A DNA stretch of 64,000 nucleotides from an uncultured Clostridia bacterium (GTDB taxonomy: Bacteria > Bacillota > Clostridia > Oscillospirales > Acutalibacteraceae): positions 1-64,000 of the forward strand of contig CANRIZ010000009.1 in NCBI GenBank assembly GCA_947630835.1, given 5' to 3'. How positions within the stretch are numbered: position 1 is the first letter of the stretch; every line of letters starts with the position of its first letter. Below the pieces are notes generated by a model. It searched no databases. It saw only the letters and a list, made by a program, of their open reading frames with translations, and was not told where the DNA came from. Position numbers and translations under genes: made by a program. Of this stretch, positions 45,713-53,475 are shown piece by piece.

Positions 45713-47929
45713 ATGATAAATATAACAATAGACGGAAAAAAGCTCAGCGTCAAAGAGAATACCACAATTCTTGAAGCCGCGTGCGAAAACGGAATAAAAA
45801 TACCCAACTTATGCTATGACGGCAGGGTTGAAACATACGGCGCTTGCGGCCTTTGCGTTGTTGAAGCCGAGGGTTCGGCGAAGCTTTTGCGCGCCTGCTC
45901 AACAAAATGCGCCGATTCAATGGTTATCAATACAAAATCGGAAAGGGTTATAAGGGCGAGAAGAACCGCTCTCGAATTGCTTTTGTCCGACCATGACGGC
46001 GACTGCAAAGCTCCCTGTTCTCTTGAATGTCCGGCAAATACGGACTGTCAGGGCTACGTGGGGCTTATCGCAAACGGCGAATATAAGCAAGCGGTCAGGC
46101 TTATAAAAGAGAGAATAGCTTTTCCCTCGTCGATAGGCAGAATTTGTCCGCATCCGTGCGAAAAGAAATGCAGGAGAAAGTATGTTGACGAGCCTGTATC
46201 AATAGCCGCTTTAAAGGGCTTTGTCGGAGATATGGATTTGGCAAGCGACGAGCGCTATGTTCCTCCCGTTGAACCCGATACGGGCAAAAGGGTTGCCGTA
46301 ATCGGCGGAGGGCCCGGAGGGCTTACCGCGGCGTTTTTCCTCAGGAGAATGGGTCACGGCGTAACCGTTTTTGATATGATGGAAAAGATGGGCGGTATGC
46401 TCAGATACGGTATTCCGGAATACAGGCTTCCGAAATCGATACTCGATAAGGAAATAAAACAGATTGAGGATTTGGGCGTTACATTCAAAAACAAGGTAAA
46501 AATAGGCAGGGATATAAGTCTTGACGAGCTTAAAAAGGATTACGACTCGGTTGTTATAGCTCTCGGCGCATGGAACAGCAGTAAAATGCGTATTGACGGC
46601 GAGGAATGCGAGGGCGTAATCGGCGGCATAGATTTTCTGCGTGAGGTTGCGCTCGGAAACAAGCCCGAAATAGGCGACAGGGTAGCAATCTGCGGCGGCG
46701 GAAACACCGCCATGGACGCTTGCAGAACGGCTGTCAGGCTGGGCGCAAAGGAAGTCAGAGTTCTTTACAGAAGAACAAGGGACGAAATGCCGGCCGAGGA
46801 TATAGAAATCAAAGAGGCTACAGAGGAAGGCGTTGAGTTTTGTTTCCTTTCAAGCCCGTGTGAATTTTTAAGCGAGAACGGGAAATTAAAATCCGTTAAA
46901 ATCCAAAAATATGAACTCGGAGAACCCGATGAAAGCGGAAGAAGAAGTCCTAAAGCCGTTGACGGCGCGGTTGAAGAAGTTGAATTTGACACCGTTATTA
47001 TGGCTATAGGTCAGTACCCCGAGCTTGAAGGCTTTGAGGAGCTTGAAATTTCCCGAAAAAATACAATCCTTGCGGACGAGGGTTCGTTTCGTACCTCCGC
47101 GGACGGAGTTTTTGCCGTCGGCGACGTTTCCAACAAGGGCGCTTCTATAGCTATAGAGGCGATAGGCGAGGCGCAAAAGGCCTCGGTTGTAATTGACAGA
47201 TATTTAAACGGCGAGGACGTTAAGTACAAAAAACCGTATTTTGTTGAGAAAACTCTGCCCGAGGGATATTTTGATAAATTTGAAAAGGCCGAGCGCGTGC
47301 AGATACCCGTACTTCCCGCAGACGAGAGAAAAACCGGATTTAAGGAGGTTTCGCTCGGTATCTCCGAGGAAGCGGCTGTAAACGAGGCTATGCGCTGTCT
47401 TGAGTGCGGATGTCACGACTATTATGAGTGCAAGCTTATAGAATACGCCAACGAATATGACGTAAAACCGCAAAAATTCAGCGGAGAAAAGCATTTTAGA
47501 AATAATGAGGATAAATCTTCTTTAATTATCAGAAATGCGGATAAATGTATTCTTTGCGGCCTTTGCGTGCGTGTTTGCGAGGAGAGAGAAGGCGTTACCG
47601 CGCTCGGGCTTATAGGCAGGGGATTTGACACTATTGTAAATCCCGAGCTTTCACTTCCGCTCGAATCAAGCTCCTGCACGTTCTGCGGCGCTTGCGTCGA
47701 CGTTTGTCCCACCGGCGCTTTAAAGGAAAAACAGCCTGTTAAAAAACAGCTTGCGGTTGAAGAAGAAAGCCGTAAATCCGTCTGCGAGCTTTGCGAAAAG
47801 CTTTGCCCTATAGATATTCGTTACATAGGCAATACCGCTATAAGAATAAAACCGGGCGACAAAAATACGCTTCTGTGCAAAAAGGGCAAATTTGATTTGC
47901 TTGATAAATTAAACGAAGCCCGTGATTAA
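45713..47929 (+). CDS. GltD-like FAD/NAD(P) oxidoreductase fused to NuoG-type FeS domains
   Basis: A 738-residue fusion. In order: an N-terminal plant-type [2Fe-2S] domain (about 1-80, CYDGRVETYGACGLC), a GltD/NfnB-like FAD-NADP module (about 95-510) with CPHPCEKKCRR, the FAD loop VIGGGPGGLTAAFFLRRMG, NAD(P) loop ICGGGNTAMDACRTAVRLG and MAIGQYPELEG, a two-[4Fe-4S] ferredoxin domain (CILCGLCVRVC; CTFCGACVDVCPTGA), and a C-terminal CELCEKLCPI segment like the first FeS domain of molybdopterin enzymes. No H-cluster or molybdenum domain is present. With the NuoE/NuoF-like genes it matches the architecture of the Sporomusa-type Nfn (Stn) bifurcating NADH/NADPH/ferredoxin transhydrogenase. Family domains are seen; the exact reaction is inferred. 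Confidence 0.85.
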   Translation: MINITIDGKKLSVKENTTILEAACENGIKIPNLCYDGRVETYGACGLCVVEAEGSAKLLRACSTKCADSMVINTKSERVIRARRTALELLLSDHDGDCKAPCSLECPANTDCQGYVGLIANGEYKQAVRLIKERIAFPSSIGRICPHPCEKKCRRKYVDEPVSIAALKGFVGDMDLASDERYVPPVEPDTGKRVAVIGGGPGGLTAAFFLRRMGHGVTVFDMMEKMGGMLRYGIPEYRLPKSILDKEIKQIEDLGVTFKNKVKIGRDISLDELKKDYDSVVIALGAWNSSKMRIDGEECEGVIGGIDFLREVALGNKPEIGDRVAICGGGNTAMDACRTAVRLGAKEVRVLYRRTRDEMPAEDIEIKEATEEGVEFCFLSSPCEFLSENGKLKSVKIQKYELGEPDESGRRSPKAVDGAVEEVEFDTVIMAIGQYPELEGFEELEISRKNTILADEGSFRTSADGVFAVGDVSNKGASIAIEAIGEAQKASVVIDRYLNGEDVKYKKPYFVEKTLPEGYFDKFEKAERVQIPVLPADERKTGFKEVSLGISEEAAVNEAMRCLECGCHDYYECKLIEYANEYDVKPQKFSGEKHFRNNEDKSSLIIRNADKCILCGLCVRVCEEREGVTALGLIGRGFDTIVNPELSLPLESSSCTFCGACVDVCPTGALKEKQPVKKQLAVEEESRKSVCELCEKLCPIDIRYIGNTAIRIKPGDKNTLLCKKGKFDLLDKLNEARD

Positions 47930-47943
47930 ACTTTGGCAAAACA

Positions 47944-47981
47944 AAAGACATGGCAGAAAATAAACTGTCATGTCTTTTTTA
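47944..47981 (+). terminator. terminator of the NuoEF/GltD-like operon
   Basis: AAAGACATGGCAG (47944-47956) pairs with CTGTCATGTCTTT (47965-47977) with one wobble, followed by TTT. Confidence 0.82.
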
Positions 47982-48009
47982 CTTGTTGTTTGAGGTTAGG
48001 TATAAGCGC

Positions 48010-48330
48010 TTAAAGCGATTCTATATATCGCCTTAATTCTCTGTTGTAATGTATATATGAAATGACGCACATTAAAACAACAATCAAAAAGGCGATGAAA
48101 AACGACATAGGTTCGCTTGAAACAAAGGAAATATTTTTGATATTGTTTATCATTGCCCATTTCGCGCAGGCACATTCAAGGCTTATCAGCGATAAAGTTA
48201 CCGTTATCCAAACCGCCATAAATACTATTGAGAGTATTACAGGCACTCTTGCCCTTTTACCCATTACGGTTAAGGAAAAATTCTTTTCGATTGTGTTGAT
48301 ACCCTTTTTATCAATGATGTAACAGTTCAT
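48010..48330 (-). CDS. small two-helix membrane protein of unknown function
   Basis: A 106-residue protein starting MNCYIIDKKGINTIEKNFSL, with hydrophobic segments at about residues 32-52 and 73-92 and a basic C-terminus (HYNRELRRYIESL). ATG 48330 follows GGAGA on the minus strand. I recognise no family. It lies between convergent neighbours, after the oxidoreductase terminator and downstream of prfB. Confidence 0.6.
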   Translation of the reverse strand: MNCYIIDKKGINTIEKNFSLTVMGKRARVPVILSIVFMAVWITVTLSLISLECACAKWAMINNIKNISFVSSEPMSFFIAFLIVVLMCVISYIHYNRELRRYIESL

Positions 48331-48376
48331 AAAATATCTCCTTTCAATCAAATTAAAAATAACGCAATGCCTTCAA

Positions 48377-49495
48377 TTATTCTTCAAGCTTTTTCTGAGA
48401 TTCCATTTTAAGATAGGCGTTTATGAAGCCGTCAAGGTCGCCGTCCATAACGTTTGTGATATTTCCCGTTTCAAAATTTGTTCTGTGGTCCTTGACAAGC
48501 TGATACGGCATAAATACATACGACCTTATCTGACTTCCCCATGCGATTTCCTTTTGGTCGCCCTTAATATCGGAAATTTTATCAAGATGCTCTCTTTCCT
48601 TAATTTCTATAAGCTTGGATTTGAGCATAGTCATACAAACTTCCCTGTTTTGGTGCTGGCTTCTTTCAACCTGGCAGGATACTACTATACCCGTGGGAAT
48701 GTGAGTAAGCCTGACTGCGGAGGAGGTTTTGTTTACCTTTTGACCGCCCGCTCCCGAAGAACGGTAAACGTCCATTTTAATGTCCTCGGGCGCAATCTCA
48801 ACCTCTATGGTGTCGTCAATTTCCGGCATAACCTCAAGCGAGGCAAACGAGGTGTGCCTTCTGCCCTCGGAGTCGAACGGCGAAACCCTTACAAGCCTGT
48901 GTATGCCCGTTTCGCTTTTCATATATCCGTAGGCGTTTTCGCCCTCGATTAAGATGCTTGCGGATTTTAAACCCGCTTCGTCGCCGTCAAGATAATCAAG
49001 CGTCGTTACCTTGTATCCGTGTCTTTCACCCCAGCGGCAGTACATTCTGAAAAGCATCTGCGCCCAGTCCTGAGCTTCCGTCCCGCCTGCGCCGGCGTGG
49101 AATGTTAAAATGGCGTTTTTACCGTCATATTCGCCGGACAGCAGGGTAGAGAGAGTCATAGTTTCGATTTCCTGCTCGATTTTTGCAACGCTTTCCTCAC
49201 ATTCGGGGAAAAGATTTTCGTCTTCTTCCTCGTTTGCAAGCTCAATCATAACAAGAGCGTCCTCGTAATCCTGCTTTAATTTTTCGTATGAATTCACCTT
49301 GTTTTTTAACGAGCTCTGCTTTTTAAGCACAATCTGCGAGCCCTTAATATCGTCCCAAAATCCGTTTTCGGCCGTTTTTGCTTCAAGCTCGGCGATTTCC
49401 TCTTTCATTTTTTCAAGCCCGAGAGCTTCCGCCAAATCGTTTAAAGCGTCCTCGTTGCCCAACAGTCTTAATCTTAATTCTTCATATTGAAGCAT
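48377..49495 (-). CDS. prfB: peptide chain release factor 2
   Basis: A 372-residue class I release factor for UGA/UAA stops. The stop-recognition tripeptide SPF lies in VRVSPFDSEGRRHTSFAS and the catalytic GGQ in SSGAGGQKVNKTSSAV. The frame is open from the first codon; there is no in-frame UGA near codon 25, so the programmed frameshift that autoregulates many prfB genes is absent. The start ATG at 49495 follows AAAGGAAAAGG. Confidence 0.95.
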   Translation of the reverse strand: MLQYEELRLRLLGNEDALNDLAEALGLEKMKEEIAELEAKTAENGFWDDIKGSQIVLKKQSSLKNKVNSYEKLKQDYEDALVMIELANEEEDENLFPECEESVAKIEQEIETMTLSTLLSGEYDGKNAILTFHAGAGGTEAQDWAQMLFRMYCRWGERHGYKVTTLDYLDGDEAGLKSASILIEGENAYGYMKSETGIHRLVRVSPFDSEGRRHTSFASLEVMPEIDDTIEVEIAPEDIKMDVYRSSGAGGQKVNKTSSAVRLTHIPTGIVVSCQVERSQHQNREVCMTMLKSKLIEIKEREHLDKISDIKGDQKEIAWGSQIRSYVFMPYQLVKDHRTNFETGNITNVMDGDLDGFINAYLKMESQKKLEE

Positions 49496-49585
49496 AAATA
49501 TACCTTTTCCTTTATATTGATTTTTAATTTGTTTAAGCGATTAACTACATTTTTTATACCTCTCGAAAAGTATATTAACTTAGAT

Positions 49586-49614
49586 ATTATATAGGAAAAT
49601 TTTGATTTATGCAA
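49586..49614 (-). promoter_or_regulatory. candidate promoter of prfB
   Basis: On the minus strand TTGCAT (49614-49609) and perfect TATAAT (49591-49586) are 17 bases apart. The element lies directly beyond the stop of the upstream SGNH gene. Confidence 0.6.
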
Positions 49615-50274
49615 CTACTTTAATAAATCAATTAATTCGGGAGTCATCAGCACAAAGCCTTTTATATTCGGGTGCAGTCCGTCGTAGGTATAATCCTTTT
49701 GAAATTTTCCCTTTTTATCCTTGAGCTTAGTGTTTACGTCGAGGTATTCGACCTTATGCTTCTTGCAAAGCTCCCTGTACTTTAAATTTGTTTCGTCAAT
49801 TTGCTCATTGCTTCGTTTGCCGACGCAGCTGTTAAACATTCCTATATTTTTGTTTACGGGAAGCAGACTTATAATTATTATTTTCGTTTCGGGCAGTTTT
49901 TCTTTTATAAGCAGTATGCTTTTTTCAACATTTTCCACGGTATATTCCTGCGGCAGTCCCAGGCCTATATCGTTTGTGCCTATCAATACAGCTATGTTTT
50001 TGGGTTTAAGATTAATTGCGTTGCTCTCAAGCCTTTGGTACATTCTGTCGCTTGTGTCGCCGCTGATTCCTCTGTTAATTATTTCGCAGTCAATAACCTT
50101 GGCGTATTTTTTGAAAAGCTCCAAATTCCAAAGCTCCACTATAGAATCGCCGATTATTACGGTGCAGTTTTCGGCAGGGTATCTCTCGTTAAGATAGTTA
50201 AAATTTTCAGCTTTGGTTTGTTTGGGAATATCATATTTTGTTTTCTTTAAAAATTTTTCGTAATTGTCCGCCAT
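49615..50274 (-). CDS. SGNH/GDSL hydrolase (cytoplasmic type)
   Basis: A 219-residue esterase-fold protein. Block I is VIIGDSIVELW (Ser nucleophile), block II RGISGDTSDRM, block III LIGTNDIGLG and block V YDGLHPNIKG with the catalytic Asp-x-x-His. No signal peptide. Similar to acylhydrolase/lysophospholipase-like GDSL proteins; the substrate is unknown. Transcribed divergently from the alpha/beta hydrolase gene at 50352. Confidence 0.88.
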   Translation of the reverse strand: MADNYEKFLKKTKYDIPKQTKAENFNYLNERYPAENCTVIIGDSIVELWNLELFKKYAKVIDCEIINRGISGDTSDRMYQRLESNAINLKPKNIAVLIGTNDIGLGLPQEYTVENVEKSILLIKEKLPETKIIIISLLPVNKNIGMFNSCVGKRSNEQIDETNLKYRELCKKHKVEYLDVNTKLKDKKGKFQKDYTYDGLHPNIKGFVLMTPELIDLLK

Positions 50275-50351
50275 TTATCTCACCTCAAATATTATTATAA
50301 TACTTATTTACATGGATTTCAATTTTTGTTATTATAAAATACGGTGATATT

Positions 50352-51128
50352 ATGATTTATCAATTATATTCAAAAAAAGAAATTAAAGAAAGACCCAAAC
50401 GCGGGCTTGTAACACTTGAAAGCTACGTTATAGGCGGCAATGCGGCGTCGGTAATTATTTGTCCGGGAGGGGCTTATAAATTTGTTTCCGACAAAAACGA
50501 GGGCAGACCGTTTGCCGAAAAGCTCAACGAAAGGGGATATAACGCTTTTGTGCTGTTTTACAGCGTCGGAAGCGGAAACGCAAGGTATCCTTACCCTATG
50601 GAGGACGTGGCAAGGGCTATAAGCTTTATTAAATCAAAATCGGACGAATTAAATATTAACGCCGAAAAATTTGCGCTTATGGGCAGTTCGGCAGGCGGGC
50701 ATCTATGCTCGTTCTTCGCTGTGCAATATAAACGCTTTGAGAGCGAATACGAGGGAAAAACCTATTCTTTAAAGCCGAATGCCCTCGTGCTTGCTTATCC
50801 CGTAATAACTATGGGCGAATTAACGCACAAGGTATCGAGAAATAACTTTTTGGGCTTGTTTACCGGAAAAACCGAAAGAGAAGCTTCTTCCGTCGAAAAG
50901 CATATTTCGCAGGATTATCCGCCAACTTTTTGCTGGCACAATAAGGACGACGGCTCCGTTGATTATAAAAATTCCGTTATGCTCGAACAGGCGCTTAATG
51001 AAAAATCAGTAAAAAACGAATTTCTTTATTATAATTCGGGCGGACACGGTATAGGGCTTGCCGAGGGCTTTGAAGCGGAGGGCTGGATAAATAAGGCGGC
51101 GGATTTTTTGGACTGCGTATTAAAATAA
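50352..51128 (+). CDS. alpha/beta hydrolase (BD-FAE/acetylesterase-like)
   Basis: A 258-residue hydrolase. The oxyanion segment ICPGGAYKFVSDKNEGRPFA resembles the P-G-G-x-Y of xylan acetylesterase-like enzymes, the nucleophile elbow is LMGSSAGGHLC, the acid lies in HNKDDGSVD and the base in SGGHGIGL. It probably deacetylates sugars or small esters, which would suit the glycosidase-rich surroundings; the substrate is inference. Confidence 0.85.
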   Translation: MIYQLYSKKEIKERPKRGLVTLESYVIGGNAASVIICPGGAYKFVSDKNEGRPFAEKLNERGYNAFVLFYSVGSGNARYPYPMEDVARAISFIKSKSDELNINAEKFALMGSSAGGHLCSFFAVQYKRFESEYEGKTYSLKPNALVLAYPVITMGELTHKVSRNNFLGLFTGKTEREASSVEKHISQDYPPTFCWHNKDDGSVDYKNSVMLEQALNEKSVKNEFLYYNSGGHGIGLAEGFEAEGWINKAADFLDCVLK

Positions 51129-51247
51129 TCAAAAATTACCGCCCTGTTAAATAAATAAAACGCCGAAAATTAAATTTATTTGATAATAACTATTGTACAA
51201 CGGCTTATTTTTTGTTAAAATATCAATAATTACGAAAGAGGGGTTTT

Positions 51248-51973
51248 ATGAAAGTATTTAGAATTATTATTTCCGTGGTACTGGTAATTGTGATAGGCGT
51301 AGTTGCATATGTCGGTTTATTTACCGGCGACGCTTTTAAGTATCTTCCGGCTTTTCAAAAAGGGCAGGAATCCGAAATTAAGGGCAATACCGTAATCTTT
51401 TTGGGCTCTTCAATCACAAACGGCTACGGCTCCTACAATATTTCGTTTGCCGATTACCTTACAAGTATGTACAAGGTTAACTCGGTAAAAGAGGCGGTTA
51501 ACGGCACAACTCTTGTCGATTCGGGAGAAGACTCCTATATATCGAGGCTTAAAAAGCTTGATACAAATATGGACGTTCAAATGGTAATATGCCAGCTTTC
51601 AACAAACGACGCAAAAAATAAATCTCCCTTGGGCGAGGTTGGAAATACTTATTCCATCGAAGATTTCGATACCTCCACCGTTGCCGGAGCTATAGAATAC
51701 ATAATTTGCTATTGCGAGGATACCTGGGGATGTCCGGTAGGATTTTATACGTCTTTTAAATATGACAGCCCCGAATATGAGCAAATGAGAGAAATTCTTT
51801 TGCAGGTTGAGTTAAAATGGAGTATGCCGCTGCTTGACCTTTGGGAGAACGAGGACGTCAATGCGCACAACAAAAAAACGCATATGCTTGACGACGTACA
51901 TCCTACGCTTTTATGCTATAAAGACGATATTACGCCATTGATGTATGAGTTTATAAAGGAAAGCACCAAATAA
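51248..51973 (+). CDS. membrane-anchored SGNH/GDSL hydrolase
   Basis: A 241-residue protein with an N-terminal membrane segment (IIISVVLVIVIGVVAYVGLF) and an exported SGNH domain: block I VIFLGSSITNGYG, a block III-like QLSTNDAKN and block V MLDDVHPTLLCY. The Ser, Asn-Asp and Asp/His positions are kept. It would act on an ester outside the membrane, for example on acetylated polysaccharide. GAAAGAGGGG precedes ATG 51248. Confidence 0.85.
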   Translation: MKVFRIIISVVLVIVIGVVAYVGLFTGDAFKYLPAFQKGQESEIKGNTVIFLGSSITNGYGSYNISFADYLTSMYKVNSVKEAVNGTTLVDSGEDSYISRLKKLDTNMDVQMVICQLSTNDAKNKSPLGEVGNTYSIEDFDTSTVAGAIEYIICYCEDTWGCPVGFYTSFKYDSPEYEQMREILLQVELKWSMPLLDLWENEDVNAHNKKTHMLDDVHPTLLCYKDDITPLMYEFIKESTK

Positions 51974-51990
51974 AATATCAAAATGTTTTT

Positions 51991-52024
51991 AATGAGTTCG
52001 GATTTCTTCCGGGCTCATTTTTTA
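51991..52024 (+). terminator. terminator after the exported SGNH gene
   Basis: AATGAG-TTCGGA pairs with TTCCGG-GCTCATT with wobbles, followed by TTTTTT. Confidence 0.7.
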
Positions 52025-52027
52025 TAT

Positions 52028-52060
52028 TAAAAAAGCCTGCAAAGCGTAAACTTGCAGGCT
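52028..52060 (-). terminator. terminator of the transporter/sulfatase-like operon
   Basis: AGCCTGCAA (52034-52042) pairs perfectly with TTGCAGGCT (52052-52060). On the minus strand the stem is followed by TTTTTT, so it ends the leftward operon. Confidence 0.8.
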
Positions 52061-52068
52061 TAATAAAG

Positions 52069-53445
52069 CTATTTTAATTGAGCAACAACCGTTTTGTTTT
52101 TAATCCAATTCTTTTTATAGTAAGCGTTGTTTTCAAATTCGTCGTTAATGCTCGCCATCTCGGAATACATTTCGTCCTTAATCCTCTTTCCGATGTCGAT
52201 GTAGTTTTTATCGTAAATCAGGTTGACGTTTTGACAGGGGTCGTTTAAGTTGTCAAAAAGCAGTTCCTCGTTGTCCGCCTTATAAACGGCGTAGGTAAAT
52301 TCCTTGGTTCTGTATGCACGCCATTCCTTTGACGGCGCAAAATAATCGGCAGGTCCCGTACTCATAAGAAGCTGACCTTTGCTGTCGCTTTTGCCGGAGA
52401 TTAAATATGCGCTTTTATCTTTTCCCTGAACAAAAGAGGGGATTTCAAGCCCCATAAGCCCGAGTAAGGTTGGCATAATGTCAACCGAGCCGAAACAACT
52501 TTCGTTTTTGCCTAAGGCAAGCTTATTTGAATATCTTATTATAAACGGAACTCTTACCGCCTCGTCAAAGAAAACGTTTTTGCCTATTCTTCCGTGAGAA
52601 CCGAACATTTCGCCGCCGTTTGAGGTGAAAACTATAATTGTATTGTCGTCAATTCCCGTTTCCACGGCGCATTGCATAATTCTGCCTATATTGTCGTCAA
52701 TATTATTGACCGCCGCATAATAAAGCTTCTTTTGCTCGTTTAGCTTTTTACGGCAGCCCTTAGAAGCCCTTGCCTGCCTGTCCGCATAAGGGTCGTTTAC
52801 GCTGTCGTAATTTTTGGGCAGAGGAAACTCGGTATCGTTAAACAGGGCGAGATTCTTTTCCGGTACGTTCTTTTTTGATAAATTTATCCCGGGCGTGGGG
52901 TAGGAGAGAAAAAGCGCAAAGGGAGTCTTGCTTTTTGCGTTTTCCTCAATCCTTTCTATTGCCAAATCCGTTTGAAGCTCGGGCTCGTATTTGTCCGCGG
53001 TTATTTTTTCTTTTTCATCGAGCGCGTAGCAAGGGCGGTTGTATCCGTTTTTATATTCAAAGCTTGCGAAATATGAATTAAAGCCGAGTCTGCTTTCGCC
53101 GCAGGGAATAAAGCAGTCGTTTTTCGGATTTAAACTCCATCTGCCTATAAATTCCGTATTATAGCCGTTTTCAGAAAGTATATGAGCTATCGTTCTTTGC
53201 TTTGGATTAATGCCCAAAGAATTGCATACGATTCCGGTTGAGGTAGAATATTTGCCGGTAATCAGCGAGGCAAAGTAGGGCGAGGCAAGGGGATGGTTTG
53301 AAAAACAGTTTTCCATAACGGTTGAGCACTGCGCCAGCATATCCATATTAGGAGTATTTGCGGCAGTATCGCCGTTAAAGCCCACGCTTTGGTACCTTAA
53401 TGAATCGGCAAATATAAACAGTAAATTCGGCTTTTTTGCACCCAA
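52069..53445 (-). CDS. sulfatase-superfamily protein with degenerate active site
   Basis: A 458-residue protein with the sulfatase fold: PNLLFIFADSLRYQSVGFNG at the start, YYAAVNNIDDNIGRIM, and FFDEAVRVPFIIRY. The position of the formylglycine-forming Cys/Ser (C-x-P-x-R followed by A-S-L) reads Ala54-Ser-Pro-Tyr-Phe58, so both the modified residue and the Arg are missing. The usual G-K-W-H segment is G101-R-W-S104 and the usual S-D-x-G metal segment is S275-N-G-G. It is therefore unlikely to be an ordinary sulfatase, though a phosphoesterase or binding role is possible. Encoded 30 bases after a sugar symporter gene on the same strand. Confidence 0.8.
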   Translation of the reverse strand: MGAKKPNLLFIFADSLRYQSVGFNGDTAANTPNMDMLAQCSTVMENCFSNHPLASPYFASLITGKYSTSTGIVCNSLGINPKQRTIAHILSENGYNTEFIGRWSLNPKNDCFIPCGESRLGFNSYFASFEYKNGYNRPCYALDEKEKITADKYEPELQTDLAIERIEENAKSKTPFALFLSYPTPGINLSKKNVPEKNLALFNDTEFPLPKNYDSVNDPYADRQARASKGCRKKLNEQKKLYYAAVNNIDDNIGRIMQCAVETGIDDNTIIVFTSNGGEMFGSHGRIGKNVFFDEAVRVPFIIRYSNKLALGKNESCFGSVDIMPTLLGLMGLEIPSFVQGKDKSAYLISGKSDSKGQLLMSTGPADYFAPSKEWRAYRTKEFTYAVYKADNEELLFDNLNDPCQNVNLIYDKNYIDIGKRIKDEMYSEMASINDEFENNAYYKKNWIKNKTVVAQLK

Positions 53446-53475
53446 TTTTTTTCACCTCGGAATAAATTAACGCTT

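Noticed and set aside
48062-48322. 86-residue plus-strand frame
   Set aside because: Antisense to the small membrane protein gene that has a good ribosome site on the minus strand.
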